DNA of 45,851 nucleotides from Gammaproteobacteria bacterium. GTDB lineage: Bacteria > Pseudomonadota > Gammaproteobacteria > Steroidobacterales > UBA11654. The stretch covers positions 1 to 45,851 of the forward strand of contig JAQWQE010000060.1 in NCBI GenBank assembly GCA_029244925.1. Reading direction: 5' to 3'. The first letter of the stretch is position 1. Every line of letters starts with the position of its first letter. The notes below the pieces were generated by a model. That model was not told where the DNA came from. It made no database searches and saw only the letters and a list, made by a program, of their open reading frames with translations. Below are positions 9,850 to 20,712 of the stretch, in pieces. The translations under genes and the position numbers were made by a program.

Positions 9850-9864
9850 ATAACATTAAGTTAT
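9850..9864. promoter_or_regulatory. candidate LysR-type operator (ATAAC-N5-GTTAT)
   Basis: ATAACATTAAGTTAT: perfect 5-bp inverted repeat containing a T-N11-A core, in the divergent gap between the LysR gene and the TonB receptor; extra ATAAC/AACTTAT half-sites flank it. Confidence 0.45.
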
Positions 9865-9955
9865 AACTTATGATAAAAGAAGAATAGTCTAGTTAAGTCA
9901 GTTTTAGAGGTTATATGCTATATTTAAAGTCTAATAACTTATATCGGGGAATATA

Positions 9956-12900
9956 ATGAATCGAGTAAATAAGAAATTTGTAGCTTTAATGGCTTTAATT
10001 TTATTTTCAGCTCAAGGGATATTGGCTCAAGAAGACGCTTCTCAGCAAGTTGAAGAAATAACTGTCACAGGCTCACAAATCAAAGGTGCAAAGATTTCTG
10101 GAGCTCTTCCAGTCTCTGTTATCAGGATAGAAGACATTGAAGGTTTGGGCGTGGACTCTGGCGAGGAGTTGCTAGAGAATATTGCTGAGAATGGCATGAA
10201 TCTTTTTAATGAGTCTGAGAATGCATCGGGCGGTGTTAATTCAGCTCGAGGTGATATGGGTGCTTATAACTTAAGAAATATGGGCACAGGAAATACCTTG
10301 ACTCTCCTCAATGGAAGAAGATTGGTTAATTCTCCTGGTTATCAGACTGAATTAATTGGTGGTGATTATGTTCCTGCTATGACTGTCAATTCAAACTTAG
10401 TGCCTGTTTGGGGCATTGATAGAATGGAGATTCTTCGTGATGGTGCTTCTGCTATTTATGGTGCTGATGCTGTTGCTGGTGTTGTTAATAATGTATTGCA
10501 AAAAGATTATGAGGGATTTCAGTTTAGAACTAAGTTCGGCTGGTTTGATAATTTTGATGCTGAAGACAAAACTTTTACTGGTAAATTTGGTAAAAACTTT
10601 AACGATGGTGCAACCAATGTTAGCGTTTTCTTTGATCACTACGATCGAGAGCCAATCAATGCACAAGAAGATCCAAGATGGGGTAATTCTGATCACAGAC
10701 AATGGACAACTTGTGACTTAGCTGATGGTACAGATCCAGAAGGAAGATGTCTTCCAAAGGGCTCACCTTGGGCAAATTCAAGTTCGTTTAGAAACACTAG
10801 TGCGAATAATTTTTATGGACAATTTGATATGGTTTCGTCCAGTGAACATGGAAGTAGTAATGCTTATAATCATGTCTTTACAGATTCTAATGGTGAGTTT
10901 GAAGTATTTCCTTTAGGGGATTCTCGTTGTAGTAATAGATCCAGCCAAGGTGGTGAAGTATTTGATACAGGATATGGTACATGTATAGCTCAAGATGGTA
11001 ATGGAACAGAACGATACAATCTTTGGGGATTGACTGATGCAAGATCTGATTTGCAAAGAAGTAATGTCTTTGTCTATATCAACCATGATTTAGGCAATGG
11101 AATAGAATCCTTTACAGAAGCAAGTTTTTATACATCCGATTATAAAATTACTAGGCATCCCTCCGCTCCATTCTCTTCAGTCAAACACAGAGTAGGACCA
11201 GACAATTATTGGCTTAACCAAATGAAATTAGCAGATGGAACAGCACTATTTGCTGGTAAACAACTTTATGTTGATAACTATCGATTCGCAGAAAAAATGA
11301 GAAGGGTTGAAGTTGAGAAAAAGACTTATCGATTATTGCAAGGTTTTAGAGGTAGTTTTGATGAATGGGATTGGGAAGGAGCCTTCCTTACCTCAAAAGC
11401 GACTACCGATGATATAACTAAAGATAGAATCTCTAATAGTCTTTTGAAAGAGGCACTTATGGACTCAACTCCAGCTGCTTATAATCCTTTTTCTGCTGGT
11501 GTTGACTCGAATATTGAAAGAACTCTTATTGATGTTTATAGGATAGGTGAAAGTGAACTGACCATGCTTGATTTTAAAGTGGCCAATAATGAAGTAATGG
11601 AGCTACCAGCAGGACCACTTGGGATGATGTTTGGTTTTGAGTACAGACATGAAACCGTTTTAGATGATCGTGATCCAAGATTGGATGGCACAATAAATTA
11701 TATTGATTATGAGAGCGATACTTACCCAGAAGTTTCAGATGTTGTAAACTCAAGTCCAACCGGCGATGTTTCTGGCAAACGTAATGCTATGTCTTTGTTT
11801 GCAGAAGCTCAGCTTCCTCTAGCTGAAAATGTGAATGCCCAATTTGCAATGCGTTATGAAGATTTATCCGATGTGGATAGAGCACTCGTTGGCAAAATTG
11901 CCATAGGTTGGGAGATCACCGATGGTATTTTATTTAGGGCCTCAGCTTCTACAGCTTTTAGAGCTCCGAATATTATTCAGATCAACGAAAAAATTGTTGT
12001 TAGATCTGGCACGCGGAATGATTATGCTATGTATCGAGTCGAGCAGTTGAATGGTTTGGATAAGGATGATCTTAATTCAAGACTCTCCATGCAAAGGCAA
12101 GCAACAGGAGCTAATAACTTAGTCTCTGAAGAATCTGAAAATACCTCTATTGGTTTTGTTTTTTCTCCCCCACAAGTGGATGATTTAACTATCACAGCTG
12201 ATTATTGGTCTATAGAAAAAGAAAATACCATTGGTCTCTTTGGTAGAGATAATCATACTGTTGAGGATATGTCTCTTCGTTTTGCTAATGGCACTAATAA
12301 CTGCGATAGTTTTGTAGGTAATCCAGCTGTTGTAAGAGACGCTCCAGATCCCGATGAAGCGGCTTATTTTGCCGCAGCAGGAGTCTGTGCTTTTGGTAAT
12401 GTAAAACACGTTGAGGATAACTACCTGAATCTGGCAACCAGAACGATTGAAGGTTTTGATGTCGGCGTTTATTACAATGTTGATACCGGTTTTGGTGATA
12501 TTGGAATTCGCTATATTGGAAGCTTTATAGATAAATTTGAACAGATTCCAGGCGGAGCTTTCCAAGCTTTAGCTCAGCAGCAAGCAGCAGGACAAATACC
12601 TGCTGATATTCCACTGAGTGGTTTTGGTGATTTACTTCTAAAGGACGGTAATTATGACAATAAACATTCTTTAAGAGTCTCCTGGAGAAAAGGACCTTAT
12701 GGAGCTACATTGACTGCTCTTCGTAAAGGTGAATTTTATCAAAATAGCTTGACCTTAAGCGATGGAACTAGATTTATGATTGACTCAATGACAACTATGG
12801 ATATGAATCTTAGTTATCGTTTTGATATATCCGATTATAATTCTAGACTTACATTAGCTGTTAAAAATCTTGCCGATGAGAGAGCGCCTTTAGCCGATCG

Positions 12901-12976
12901 GTATTATGGATATTTTGCGGATGCTCATCAAGATTTAGGTAGAAATTACTACCTTGATTTTAGAGTCAGCTTCTAA
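9956..12976 (+). CDS. TonB-dependent receptor
   Basis: 1006 aa, signal peptide, plug motif EEITVTGSQIKGAKISGALPVSVI, TLLNGRRLVNS, and a C-terminal beta-strand ending in Phe (YYLDFRVSF). Confidence 0.93.
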   Translation: MNRVNKKFVALMALILFSAQGILAQEDASQQVEEITVTGSQIKGAKISGALPVSVIRIEDIEGLGVDSGEELLENIAENGMNLFNESENASGGVNSARGDMGAYNLRNMGTGNTLTLLNGRRLVNSPGYQTELIGGDYVPAMTVNSNLVPVWGIDRMEILRDGASAIYGADAVAGVVNNVLQKDYEGFQFRTKFGWFDNFDAEDKTFTGKFGKNFNDGATNVSVFFDHYDREPINAQEDPRWGNSDHRQWTTCDLADGTDPEGRCLPKGSPWANSSSFRNTSANNFYGQFDMVSSSEHGSSNAYNHVFTDSNGEFEVFPLGDSRCSNRSSQGGEVFDTGYGTCIAQDGNGTERYNLWGLTDARSDLQRSNVFVYINHDLGNGIESFTEASFYTSDYKITRHPSAPFSSVKHRVGPDNYWLNQMKLADGTALFAGKQLYVDNYRFAEKMRRVEVEKKTYRLLQGFRGSFDEWDWEGAFLTSKATTDDITKDRISNSLLKEALMDSTPAAYNPFSAGVDSNIERTLIDVYRIGESELTMLDFKVANNEVMELPAGPLGMMFGFEYRHETVLDDRDPRLDGTINYIDYESDTYPEVSDVVNSSPTGDVSGKRNAMSLFAEAQLPLAENVNAQFAMRYEDLSDVDRALVGKIAIGWEITDGILFRASASTAFRAPNIIQINEKIVVRSGTRNDYAMYRVEQLNGLDKDDLNSRLSMQRQATGANNLVSEESENTSIGFVFSPPQVDDLTITADYWSIEKENTIGLFGRDNHTVEDMSLRFANGTNNCDSFVGNPAVVRDAPDPDEAAYFAAAGVCAFGNVKHVEDNYLNLATRTIEGFDVGVYYNVDTGFGDIGIRYIGSFIDKFEQIPGGAFQALAQQQAAGQIPADIPLSGFGDLLLKDGNYDNKHSLRVSWRKGPYGATLTALRKGEFYQNSLTLSDGTRFMIDSMTTMDMNLSYRFDISDYNSRLTLAVKNLADERAPLADRYYGYFADAHQDLGRNYYLDFRVSF

Positions 12977-12992
12977 GAAGTACCTGACAGAT

Positions 12993-13020
12993 AAAAAGGG
13001 AGCCTTGGCTCCCTTTTTTT
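12993..13020 (+). terminator. Rho-independent terminator
   Basis: aaaaagggagcc-tt-ggctccctttttt, perfect stem followed by a T run, 16 nt after the TonB receptor stop. Confidence 0.88.
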
Positions 13021-13114
13021 ATAAGGGTGGTGGAGTCGTACTTTACTTAAAGCCAATTATGATTTAGCTATCTATAAAGTTACACTAAATAATACAATTC
13101 TTACTTATAAAACA

Positions 13115-14827
13115 ATGTTCAAATATCTATTAATTCTTTTACTGCCATTGAATGCTTTTAGCCAACAAAGCTATATCGATTATCAGTCTCCTTATCATCC
13201 AATTATCAATACCAGAGGAATGGTAGCCTCTCAAAATATTGAATCGTCTAATATTGGTTTAGAAATTTTAAATAAAGGTGGCAATGCTATTGATGCTGCT
13301 GTGGCTGTTGGATTCTCTTTGAATATTACTCTTCCAAGAGCAGGAGCTCTTGGTGGAGGGGGTTTTATGCTTGTCTATATTAAAGAAAGAGAAGAGTTAT
13401 TTGCCATTGATTATAGAAGTCAATCTTCCTTAAATGCAGATCTTAAAAGTGTATTTAAAGTTGATTTACCAGAGGACTATGAGAGAGCAAACTTTGAAAC
13501 AGTTAAATACGGTTACAAGGCTTCTAATATTCCAGGAACGGTTTCAGGTTTACTTAAAGTGCATAAGGAATTTGGTAAGCTACCTCTTTCCGAGATTCTA
13601 AAACCTGTCATCAATCAAGCGAGAGAAGGTATTTTAGTTTCTTATGATTTAGAGAAGTCTATTGGTAGCACACCACAATTATTGAATGATTTAGAATCAA
13701 AAAGTATATATTTTATGAACGATGAGCCATTAAAAGAAGGCTCCATCATGAAAAGGCCTGATTTGGCTAAAACAATGCAATTAATTTCTGATAATGGTTT
13801 GGATGGTTTTTATAAAGGACCTATAGCACAAAAGTTTGAAGAGGCAATGAGCTTGAATAATGGATTCATAGATGCCAATGATATGAAAAACTACGAAGCA
13901 AGATTCACTGATCCAATTGGTATTAACTATCGAGACAATAAAGTTTTTACACATGGACCGCCCTCAGGCGGTGGACTGGTTCTATTGACAGCACTAAGCT
14001 TGCTTGAGGTGTATGATTTAAAGAAGTATAAAAGTAATTCAACTAAAACTTACCATTTATTGGCTGAAGTCTTAAGAAGAGGGCATAACAATCGATCGCA
14101 TCAGATTGGTGATCCATCCTTTTATAATGTTCCTATGAAAAAATTACTTTCAAAACAAAGAATCAAACAACTATTCAATGGCATGAACCTCAATAAAGCC
14201 ACTTCAGCATCCAAGGTGAAGCCACTAAGAGTAAGAGAGGAAGGCAAAGATACAACTCATTATTCCATCATTGATGAAGATGGTAATGCGGTTTCAAACA
14301 CTTTTACATTGGGGTATTCATTTGGATCAGGAGTCACTATACCAGGCACTGGTATTTTGATGAATAATCAAATGAATAATTTTGCTTATCGTTATGGCGA
14401 TCAATCAATAAAAGGAAGAGCAGCCAGTCCTGGCAATCAATTTAAACCCGGTAAAAGACCTATGAGTACCATGGCTCCAACGATGGTCTTTGATAAACAA
14501 GCTCAGTTGACATTAATTACGGGATCACCGGGAGGCTCATTTATTCCGGATGCCATACTTAGGGTGGTCACTGGAGTTATAGATTTTGGTTTGAATATTG
14601 GAGAAGCAACGATGTTGCCAAGATTACATAAAGATTGGCCTTATGCTGAATTGGAGTATGAGTCAACAATCAGCTCCGATATTCTCAATGATCTTAAAAA
14701 AATGGGACATAAAGTTGAAGCTTCAAAAACAATGGGGAGCACTCAAAGTATTCATATAAAAAATAATATAAACTATGGATTCTCTGATCTTAGAAGACCA
14801 AATTCAGGAGTGGCTAAACAACAGTGA
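13115..14827 (+). CDS. ggt: gamma-glutamyltransferase
   Basis: GNAIDAAVAVGFSLNITLPRAGALGGGGFML; catalytic Thr region KDTTHYSIIDEDGNAVSNTFTLGYSFGSG; GSPGGSFIPDA. Confidence 0.92.
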   Translation: MFKYLLILLLPLNAFSQQSYIDYQSPYHPIINTRGMVASQNIESSNIGLEILNKGGNAIDAAVAVGFSLNITLPRAGALGGGGFMLVYIKEREELFAIDYRSQSSLNADLKSVFKVDLPEDYERANFETVKYGYKASNIPGTVSGLLKVHKEFGKLPLSEILKPVINQAREGILVSYDLEKSIGSTPQLLNDLESKSIYFMNDEPLKEGSIMKRPDLAKTMQLISDNGLDGFYKGPIAQKFEEAMSLNNGFIDANDMKNYEARFTDPIGINYRDNKVFTHGPPSGGGLVLLTALSLLEVYDLKKYKSNSTKTYHLLAEVLRRGHNNRSHQIGDPSFYNVPMKKLLSKQRIKQLFNGMNLNKATSASKVKPLRVREEGKDTTHYSIIDEDGNAVSNTFTLGYSFGSGVTIPGTGILMNNQMNNFAYRYGDQSIKGRAASPGNQFKPGKRPMSTMAPTMVFDKQAQLTLITGSPGGSFIPDAILRVVTGVIDFGLNIGEATMLPRLHKDWPYAELEYESTISSDILNDLKKMGHKVEASKTMGSTQSIHIKNNINYGFSDLRRPNSGVAKQQ

Positions 14828-14855
14828 GTAATTTTATAAAGTAAGTGGTAAACAT

Positions 14856-16163
14856 ATGATTCAAATGAAAATAGTCTATTGGTTGGTTTTAATCTCAACT
14901 TTCTTGGGTATTTATTATCTAGGATCAAAAACAGATTTAAAGCTCTGGGGTAGGGTTATTATAGCCCTTGCTTTAGGAATCATTATTGGATTTATTTTTG
15001 GTGATCTTGCCGAAACCTCAAAATGGATAGGAGATTTATTTGTAAGACTCATTAGAATGCTAGTAGTTCCATTGATATTCACCTCTTTAGTTTCAGGTGT
15101 GGTGGCAATGGGCGATCCAAAAAAACTAGGATCCATTGGAATAAAATCAATCGGTCTTTATTTAATAACCACTTTGTTTGCCATTATTATTGGTTTAATA
15201 CTGGGAACCATCTTTAAGCCTGGTAACGGCATAGACCTTACTGGTGTGGATCCGTTCACATCAGGCGTTGCCTCAATGAGCGTTGCTGAAAGATTGTTTG
15301 GCATTATACCCATGAACCCTTTTTCATCTCTTGCTAATGGAGAAGTTTTACCAATCATCTTTTTTTCAATTCTTCTTGGAATAGGAATTATTATGGGTGG
15401 CGATAAAACCAAGTCTTTAGGTAATTTTTTCTCAGCTGCTGCAGAAGCAGTATTAAAAATTGCTCATATGGTTATGCAAGTGGCTCCTTATGGTGTTTTA
15501 AGCTTGGTCGCATGGGTCTCAGGAACAATGGGTTTGGCCGCGTTACAGAATTTACTTGTTCTTACAGTCATTCTCTATATGGGTTGCCTGTTTCATATGA
15601 TATTTGTGTACGGTGGTTTGATTAGGATTTTTGCTAAATTGCCATTAAAAAACTTCTTTAGAGGAATACTTGATGCACAAGCCGTGGCGTATTCAACTTC
15701 CTCTAGTTCTGCAACTTTGCCAGTTACATTGCAATGCGTGCAAGAGAATCTCGGTGTAAAGAAAACCGTTGCTTCATCGGTTTTGCCACTAGGTGCGACA
15801 ATTAATATGGATGGAACGGCTCTTTACTTAGGCATCGTTGCTTTATTTGCGGCACAAATATTTGGCATCGATTTGAGCTTTACGGATTATTTATTAATTG
15901 CCATGACAGCAACATTAACCTCAATTGGCACAGCTGGAATTCCCTCAGCTTCTTTATTTTTATTGGCGACTGTTTTATCTGTTATTGGTGTCAGTGATGA
16001 GCAGACGGCTTTAATTGTAGGCTTTGTATTGCCTTTTGATAGGATTTTAGATATGGCAAGAACTGCTGTTAATATTACAGGCGATGCCACTGTCTCAGTT
16101 CTGGTGGCTAAGTCTGAGAATGAAATAGATGAGGATGTTTTTCGTGAGAATGCTGTACTATAA
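14856..16163 (+). CDS. dicarboxylate/amino acid:cation symporter (DAACS/SLC1 family)
   Basis: FVRLIRMLVVPLIFTSLVSGV; AYSTSSSSATLPVTLQCVQENLGV; LPLGATINMDGTALY; GFVLPFDRILDMARTAVNITGDA. Confidence 0.93.
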   Translation: MIQMKIVYWLVLISTFLGIYYLGSKTDLKLWGRVIIALALGIIIGFIFGDLAETSKWIGDLFVRLIRMLVVPLIFTSLVSGVVAMGDPKKLGSIGIKSIGLYLITTLFAIIIGLILGTIFKPGNGIDLTGVDPFTSGVASMSVAERLFGIIPMNPFSSLANGEVLPIIFFSILLGIGIIMGGDKTKSLGNFFSAAAEAVLKIAHMVMQVAPYGVLSLVAWVSGTMGLAALQNLLVLTVILYMGCLFHMIFVYGGLIRIFAKLPLKNFFRGILDAQAVAYSTSSSSATLPVTLQCVQENLGVKKTVASSVLPLGATINMDGTALYLGIVALFAAQIFGIDLSFTDYLLIAMTATLTSIGTAGIPSASLFLLATVLSVIGVSDEQTALIVGFVLPFDRILDMARTAVNITGDATVSVLVAKSENEIDEDVFRENAVL

Positions 16164-16181
16164 AAGTTCTAAGATACAGAA

Positions 16182-17624
16182 ATGAGAAAAACAAAAATAA
16201 TAGCCACACTAGGCCCAGCTACCGAAGACCCTAAAATACTAACCAAGCTTCTTCAACGAGTCGATGTCGTTAGGATAAATCTTGCTCATGGAACTTGGGA
16301 TCCGAAGGATAAATCGAGTCATCAAAAAAAGATTCGAATGGTTCGAAAAATTTCTAAAAAAATAAAAAAACCGATTGCTATTTTAGTTGACCTTAAAGGC
16401 AATAAAATAAGAATAGGAAACTTTAAAAACGATGCTATAGAGCTTAAAAAAAATGCATTGATCACGATTCGTTTTACCGAAGAAGAAATAAGCCAAAGCG
16501 ACAAAGAAATTGTAGTTAATGCGGATTATGTCTTTGATAATATAGAGGCCAAAGATATTATTCTTCTAGACGATGGGTTGATTAGGTTAGAAGTAAAAAA
16601 GATTCAACCTAAGAAAAAAGCATTGATTTGCATAGTCCATGAAGGTGGATTACTGCTAAGAGGAAAAGGATTAGAGGTTAAAAACAAAATTATTAATCAG
16701 TCAGGCTTGCCTGAAAATGATAAGAAGGACTTAAAAAAGCTAGCTAAATTAGATATTGATTGGGTTGCATTGTCTTTTGTCAATCAAGCAAGTGATGTCA
16801 ATCAGGCTAGAGAGGTTTTATCGGGTTTTAATAACCATACCAAGTTAATTGCTAAGATCGAAAGAATAGTCGCATTAAAGCAACTCTATTGGATTATAAA
16901 AGCCAGTGATGGAATCATGGTTGCAAGAGGCGATCTAGCATTGGAATCGGGTCCTGGAGAATTAACTGGACTTCAAAAAAATATCATTAAGCAAACCGTT
17001 AAGGGAAAGAAAATTGTTATCACTGCCACTCAAATGATGGAATCGATGATTCATAATCCAACTCCCACAAGAGCTGAGATGACAGATGTTTCTAATGCAG
17101 TATTGGATGGTACCGATGCAGTCATGCTCTCTGCGGAAACAGCAATTGGTGATTACCCCATAGAAACAGTTGAAGCGATGTCAGAAGTTTGTTCGGGTGC
17201 AGAACTTTATGAAGAATCAATTAGTAAGGCTGATACATTTAGATTTACAGAGTTGCAACGAATAGATGAAGCCATTGCTATCAGTTCAATTAGTATTGCT
17301 AGAAATATGAATATTAAAGCAATTGTTGCTCTGACTGAATCTGGATCAACAGCTTTGATGATGTCTCGTATTAGATCGGATATTCCAATATATGCTTTTA
17401 CAAGAAATGAATACACACAAAGAAGAGTGGGACTTTACCGCGGTGTAAAGTCTTATCCTTATAAATTTAAAGCAACAAATTTCACAGAGGTCTTATCCGA
17501 AGTCTCAAAAGAACTACTCGATTCAGAAATGGTTAGTCTGGGAGACTTAGTCATCATAACCTCAGGTTCTCCTTTAAAAATAGAAGGGTTCACAAACAGT
17601 CTTAGGATTGTAGAAATTAAGTAA
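16182..17624 (+). CDS. pyk: pyruvate kinase
   Basis: MRKTKIIATLGPATEDPKIL; LLDDGLI; DGIMVARGDLALE; ATQMMESMIHNPTPTRAEMTDVSNAVLDGTDAVMLSAETAIGDYP. Confidence 0.93.
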   Translation: MRKTKIIATLGPATEDPKILTKLLQRVDVVRINLAHGTWDPKDKSSHQKKIRMVRKISKKIKKPIAILVDLKGNKIRIGNFKNDAIELKKNALITIRFTEEEISQSDKEIVVNADYVFDNIEAKDIILLDDGLIRLEVKKIQPKKKALICIVHEGGLLLRGKGLEVKNKIINQSGLPENDKKDLKKLAKLDIDWVALSFVNQASDVNQAREVLSGFNNHTKLIAKIERIVALKQLYWIIKASDGIMVARGDLALESGPGELTGLQKNIIKQTVKGKKIVITATQMMESMIHNPTPTRAEMTDVSNAVLDGTDAVMLSAETAIGDYPIETVEAMSEVCSGAELYEESISKADTFRFTELQRIDEAIAISSISIARNMNIKAIVALTESGSTALMMSRIRSDIPIYAFTRNEYTQRRVGLYRGVKSYPYKFKATNFTEVLSEVSKELLDSEMVSLGDLVIITSGSPLKIEGFTNSLRIVEIK

Positions 17625-17694
17625 CTCATATAAACCTCTTTCAGTACTAATATTTTAAGACTACAATGCTTTTTTAATTTAATTTTCAATCATC

Positions 17695-19164
17695 ATGGAT
17701 AATCTAAAAGTAGGAATCAGTGCATTAACAACCTATGTTCCTCCATATCGTGTAGATCTTGAGCAATGGTGCGAATGGACTGATAATTCATGGAATAAGA
17801 TAAACAATATCGTCGGTTCTGGTTTCAGAGTTTTGGGCCCCAATCAAACAATTTACTCGATGGCTGCAAATGCAGTTCTTGATTTAATTGTATCTCATGA
17901 AGTTAATCCATCAGAGATAGGATTTTTAGCTTTAGGCACAGAATCTAGCACTGATAACTCAGCAGGTTCCATCATCATCAAGGGCATGGTTAATGAAGAA
18001 TTAAAAAATAGAAAAATGGAAACTATTTCAAGTCGCTGCGAGGTACCCGAGTTTAAACAAGCATGCTTATCAGGTATTTACGCCTTAAAAAATGCTGTTC
18101 GTTTTATTAAATCAGATGCACCGTCCTTAAAAGCAATTATTGTTTGCTCTGATATTGCCCTCTATCAAATAGGCGCCAGTGGAGAACCAACACAAGGAGC
18201 AGGAGCTATCGCTGCTTTGGTTGAGAGAGATCCAAAAATTGCTGAAGTTAGAACGGAACTCTCAGGTACTTCATCAGATTATCGTTTATTGGACTTTAGA
18301 AAGCCAATTCAGTACAGAGCTACACAAGCAAGTGATCATTCTGATTTTGATATTGATTTGCCTATATTTAATGGTAAATACTCATCATCTTGTTATGTAG
18401 ATGAAACCATTGCAGCGATGGATGATATGACAAAAAAAAGAACAATACATACCGCAAAATACCTCAGAAACATTAGTGCTGCATTTCTTCATAGACCATT
18501 TCATAAAATGCCTATGACTGCTTTTTCAATTGTTTATTTGCATGCATTAGCTCATGGGAATAAAAATGATAAAGCAGAACTGGAAGCCTATGCTTTAGCG
18601 TCTGATATTGATTTTGAAGAGTTGTTAAATGAATTAATTAATAGACCCAATGTGTCAGAATTTGCTAACAATGATGTTAATGCTGATTTTCTTCCACTAT
18701 CTAATAGAGTAGTTAAGAAAGTTAATAATGATGATAAATTCCAAAATAATGTTTTGGCGAAAATCAAATACGGTTCTTTGCTAACAATGGAGATGGGAAA
18801 TATTTATTCAGGATCTGTTTTTGGATGGTTTGCTGCAGGAATGGAGGATGCCATAAATAAAGGTATTGATTGGTCAAATCAAGAAGCTCTTTTATTTGGA
18901 TATGGAAGTGGCGATGCTGCAGAAGTGATACCACTTATTTTTACAAATGACTGGAAAGAAGCATCCATTAAATCTAATTTTTCTGATGCTTTTAAAGATC
19001 GATACGACCTATCTCAAGAGCAATATCTTACTTTAAGATCTGAAAAAACAACCAATGGGATAGATCATCAATTAAGAAATCAATTCGTTGTTAAAAGAAT
19101 AGGAACAGAAGAGCGAGATGACTTTCAGGATGCTGGAATAGAGTATTACGAGTACTTAAATTAA
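17695..19164 (+). CDS. hydroxymethylglutaryl-CoA synthase-like protein
   Basis: EFKQACLSGIYAL (Cys nucleophile region), SGEPTQGAGAIAAL, FLHRPFHKM (catalytic His region), GNIYSGSVFG, FGYGSGDAAEV, all in HMG-CoA synthase order. Confidence 0.85.
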   Translation: MDNLKVGISALTTYVPPYRVDLEQWCEWTDNSWNKINNIVGSGFRVLGPNQTIYSMAANAVLDLIVSHEVNPSEIGFLALGTESSTDNSAGSIIIKGMVNEELKNRKMETISSRCEVPEFKQACLSGIYALKNAVRFIKSDAPSLKAIIVCSDIALYQIGASGEPTQGAGAIAALVERDPKIAEVRTELSGTSSDYRLLDFRKPIQYRATQASDHSDFDIDLPIFNGKYSSSCYVDETIAAMDDMTKKRTIHTAKYLRNISAAFLHRPFHKMPMTAFSIVYLHALAHGNKNDKAELEAYALASDIDFEELLNELINRPNVSEFANNDVNADFLPLSNRVVKKVNNDDKFQNNVLAKIKYGSLLTMEMGNIYSGSVFGWFAAGMEDAINKGIDWSNQEALLFGYGSGDAAEVIPLIFTNDWKEASIKSNFSDAFKDRYDLSQEQYLTLRSEKTTNGIDHQLRNQFVVKRIGTEERDDFQDAGIEYYEYLN

Positions 19165-19176
19165 TAATTGTATTTA

Positions 19177-20712
19177 TTATGAAATATTTTTATCCATCGT
19201 AGAATCTTTCAAAGCATAATGACTTCTTAATGTTTTTATCATTGATAATGCAAAGATGGGTGATAGGAACAGAAGAGGCGGTGACATTAATAAAATGAGA
19301 TCCATTGCTGTCCTGTTGCTCCCTATGAGAAAAAGACAAGCTGGAAGGATAGCAAGAACTAAGGCCCAAAATAGTCTCATATTCTTACTAGGCTCATAGG
19401 CTTCACTCGCAGTAGTCTTTACATGATAAGAGAGAATATAAGAAACTGAATCATATGAAGTGACTATAAAGATAATCACTATTAAGCAGTAAGCTAAAAC
19501 AAATAATTCCCCAAAGGGTAATTGAAGCAGGATTGCTGTAGCCGCAATTTGATGACCATCATTGGCTAAAATATCAGTAACAATAAGTTGATTACTAAGC
19601 TCTAAATTAATCGCATAATTACCTAAGATAGCAAAAAAGATAAAGCAACCCAAGCTACCAATGATTAGCATACCCATTACCAATTCTCTCAAGGTCCTAC
19701 CCTTGGATATTCTGGCTACAAATAATCCCACTTGTGGACCTAAAGCAAGCCACCATGCCCAATAAAAGATAGTCCAATCGTCTGCAAAATCAGATTGCTC
19801 AGTTATACCCAAACTATTCATACCTATAAAGTTTGTGAAAAGTGATTTAATTGCCTCAATAGACAAAGCAATGATTTCTTGAAAGGATCCTAAGAAGAAG
19901 ATCAGTATTAGAAACGTTAATGCCAATAGAACATTAAAATTACTGAGAATCTTAATTCCTTTATCTATTCCTCTGTAAACACTTGCTCCAAACATTAATG
20001 TGCATAATGAAAGCATGCTTAAGTCAAGAATCAAATCATGATTGATTCCAAATACTTCTGATAAACCGGCACCAATGATGGGCACATACATACCAATGGT
20101 ACCGCCTGATGCACCGATTAAAATAATAACAAAAATAAAATCAACCAATCGTCCAATGAATGAGTTTTCTATGGCACTATTTTTATTGGTTCTAAGGCCA
20201 GAGCTCAATCTTAAAGATCCAAGATTATAATGATAGAAAGGGATGGCTATGGCTATGGCAGGAAGACAATAAAGAGCCCAACCAGTTAAACCCCAATGAA
20301 ACATGCCATAGGCTGATGCAAGGTGGTAAGCTCCTTCTGAGAAAGGTTCAATACCAAAAGGTGGTCTACTAACATAATAAGCCCATTCAACACCCGACCA
20401 ATAGAGTATTCCCCCTCCAATACCAGAGCAAAATAACATACTTGACCAACTAAAATTAGAAAACTCAGGAGAGCTATTCTCTCCACCTAGCTTAAATTTT
20501 CCATACTTTGAAACTGATAAAGTGACAAGAAAGAATAAAGTCATAACACCCAAGATCATGTAAGAGGGTCCAAAAATGTCCACAGTTCTTTGATAGGTTG
20601 TGGAGATGAATGTTTGCGCTTGATCGGGATTTATTACTATTGGGATTGTGATACAGAGTATCGCCAATATAATACTGACAATTGTATAGTTATCTGATTT
20701 ATTATTTGTCAA
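19177..20712 (-). CDS. BCCT family (betaine/carnitine/choline) transporter
   Basis: FSNFSWSSMLFCSGIGGGILYWSGVEWAYY; FHWGLTGWALYCLPAIAIAIPFY; WTIFYWAWWLALGPQVGLFVARISKGRTLRE. TTG start. Confidence 0.93.
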   Translation of the reverse strand: MTNNKSDNYTIVSIILAILCITIPIVINPDQAQTFISTTYQRTVDIFGPSYMILGVMTLFFLVTLSVSKYGKFKLGGENSSPEFSNFSWSSMLFCSGIGGGILYWSGVEWAYYVSRPPFGIEPFSEGAYHLASAYGMFHWGLTGWALYCLPAIAIAIPFYHYNLGSLRLSSGLRTNKNSAIENSFIGRLVDFIFVIILIGASGGTIGMYVPIIGAGLSEVFGINHDLILDLSMLSLCTLMFGASVYRGIDKGIKILSNFNVLLALTFLILIFFLGSFQEIIALSIEAIKSLFTNFIGMNSLGITEQSDFADDWTIFYWAWWLALGPQVGLFVARISKGRTLRELVMGMLIIGSLGCFIFFAILGNYAINLELSNQLIVTDILANDGHQIAATAILLQLPFGELFVLAYCLIVIIFIVTSYDSVSYILSYHVKTTASEAYEPSKNMRLFWALVLAILPACLFLIGSNRTAMDLILLMSPPLLFLSPIFALSMIKTLRSHYALKDSTMDKNIS

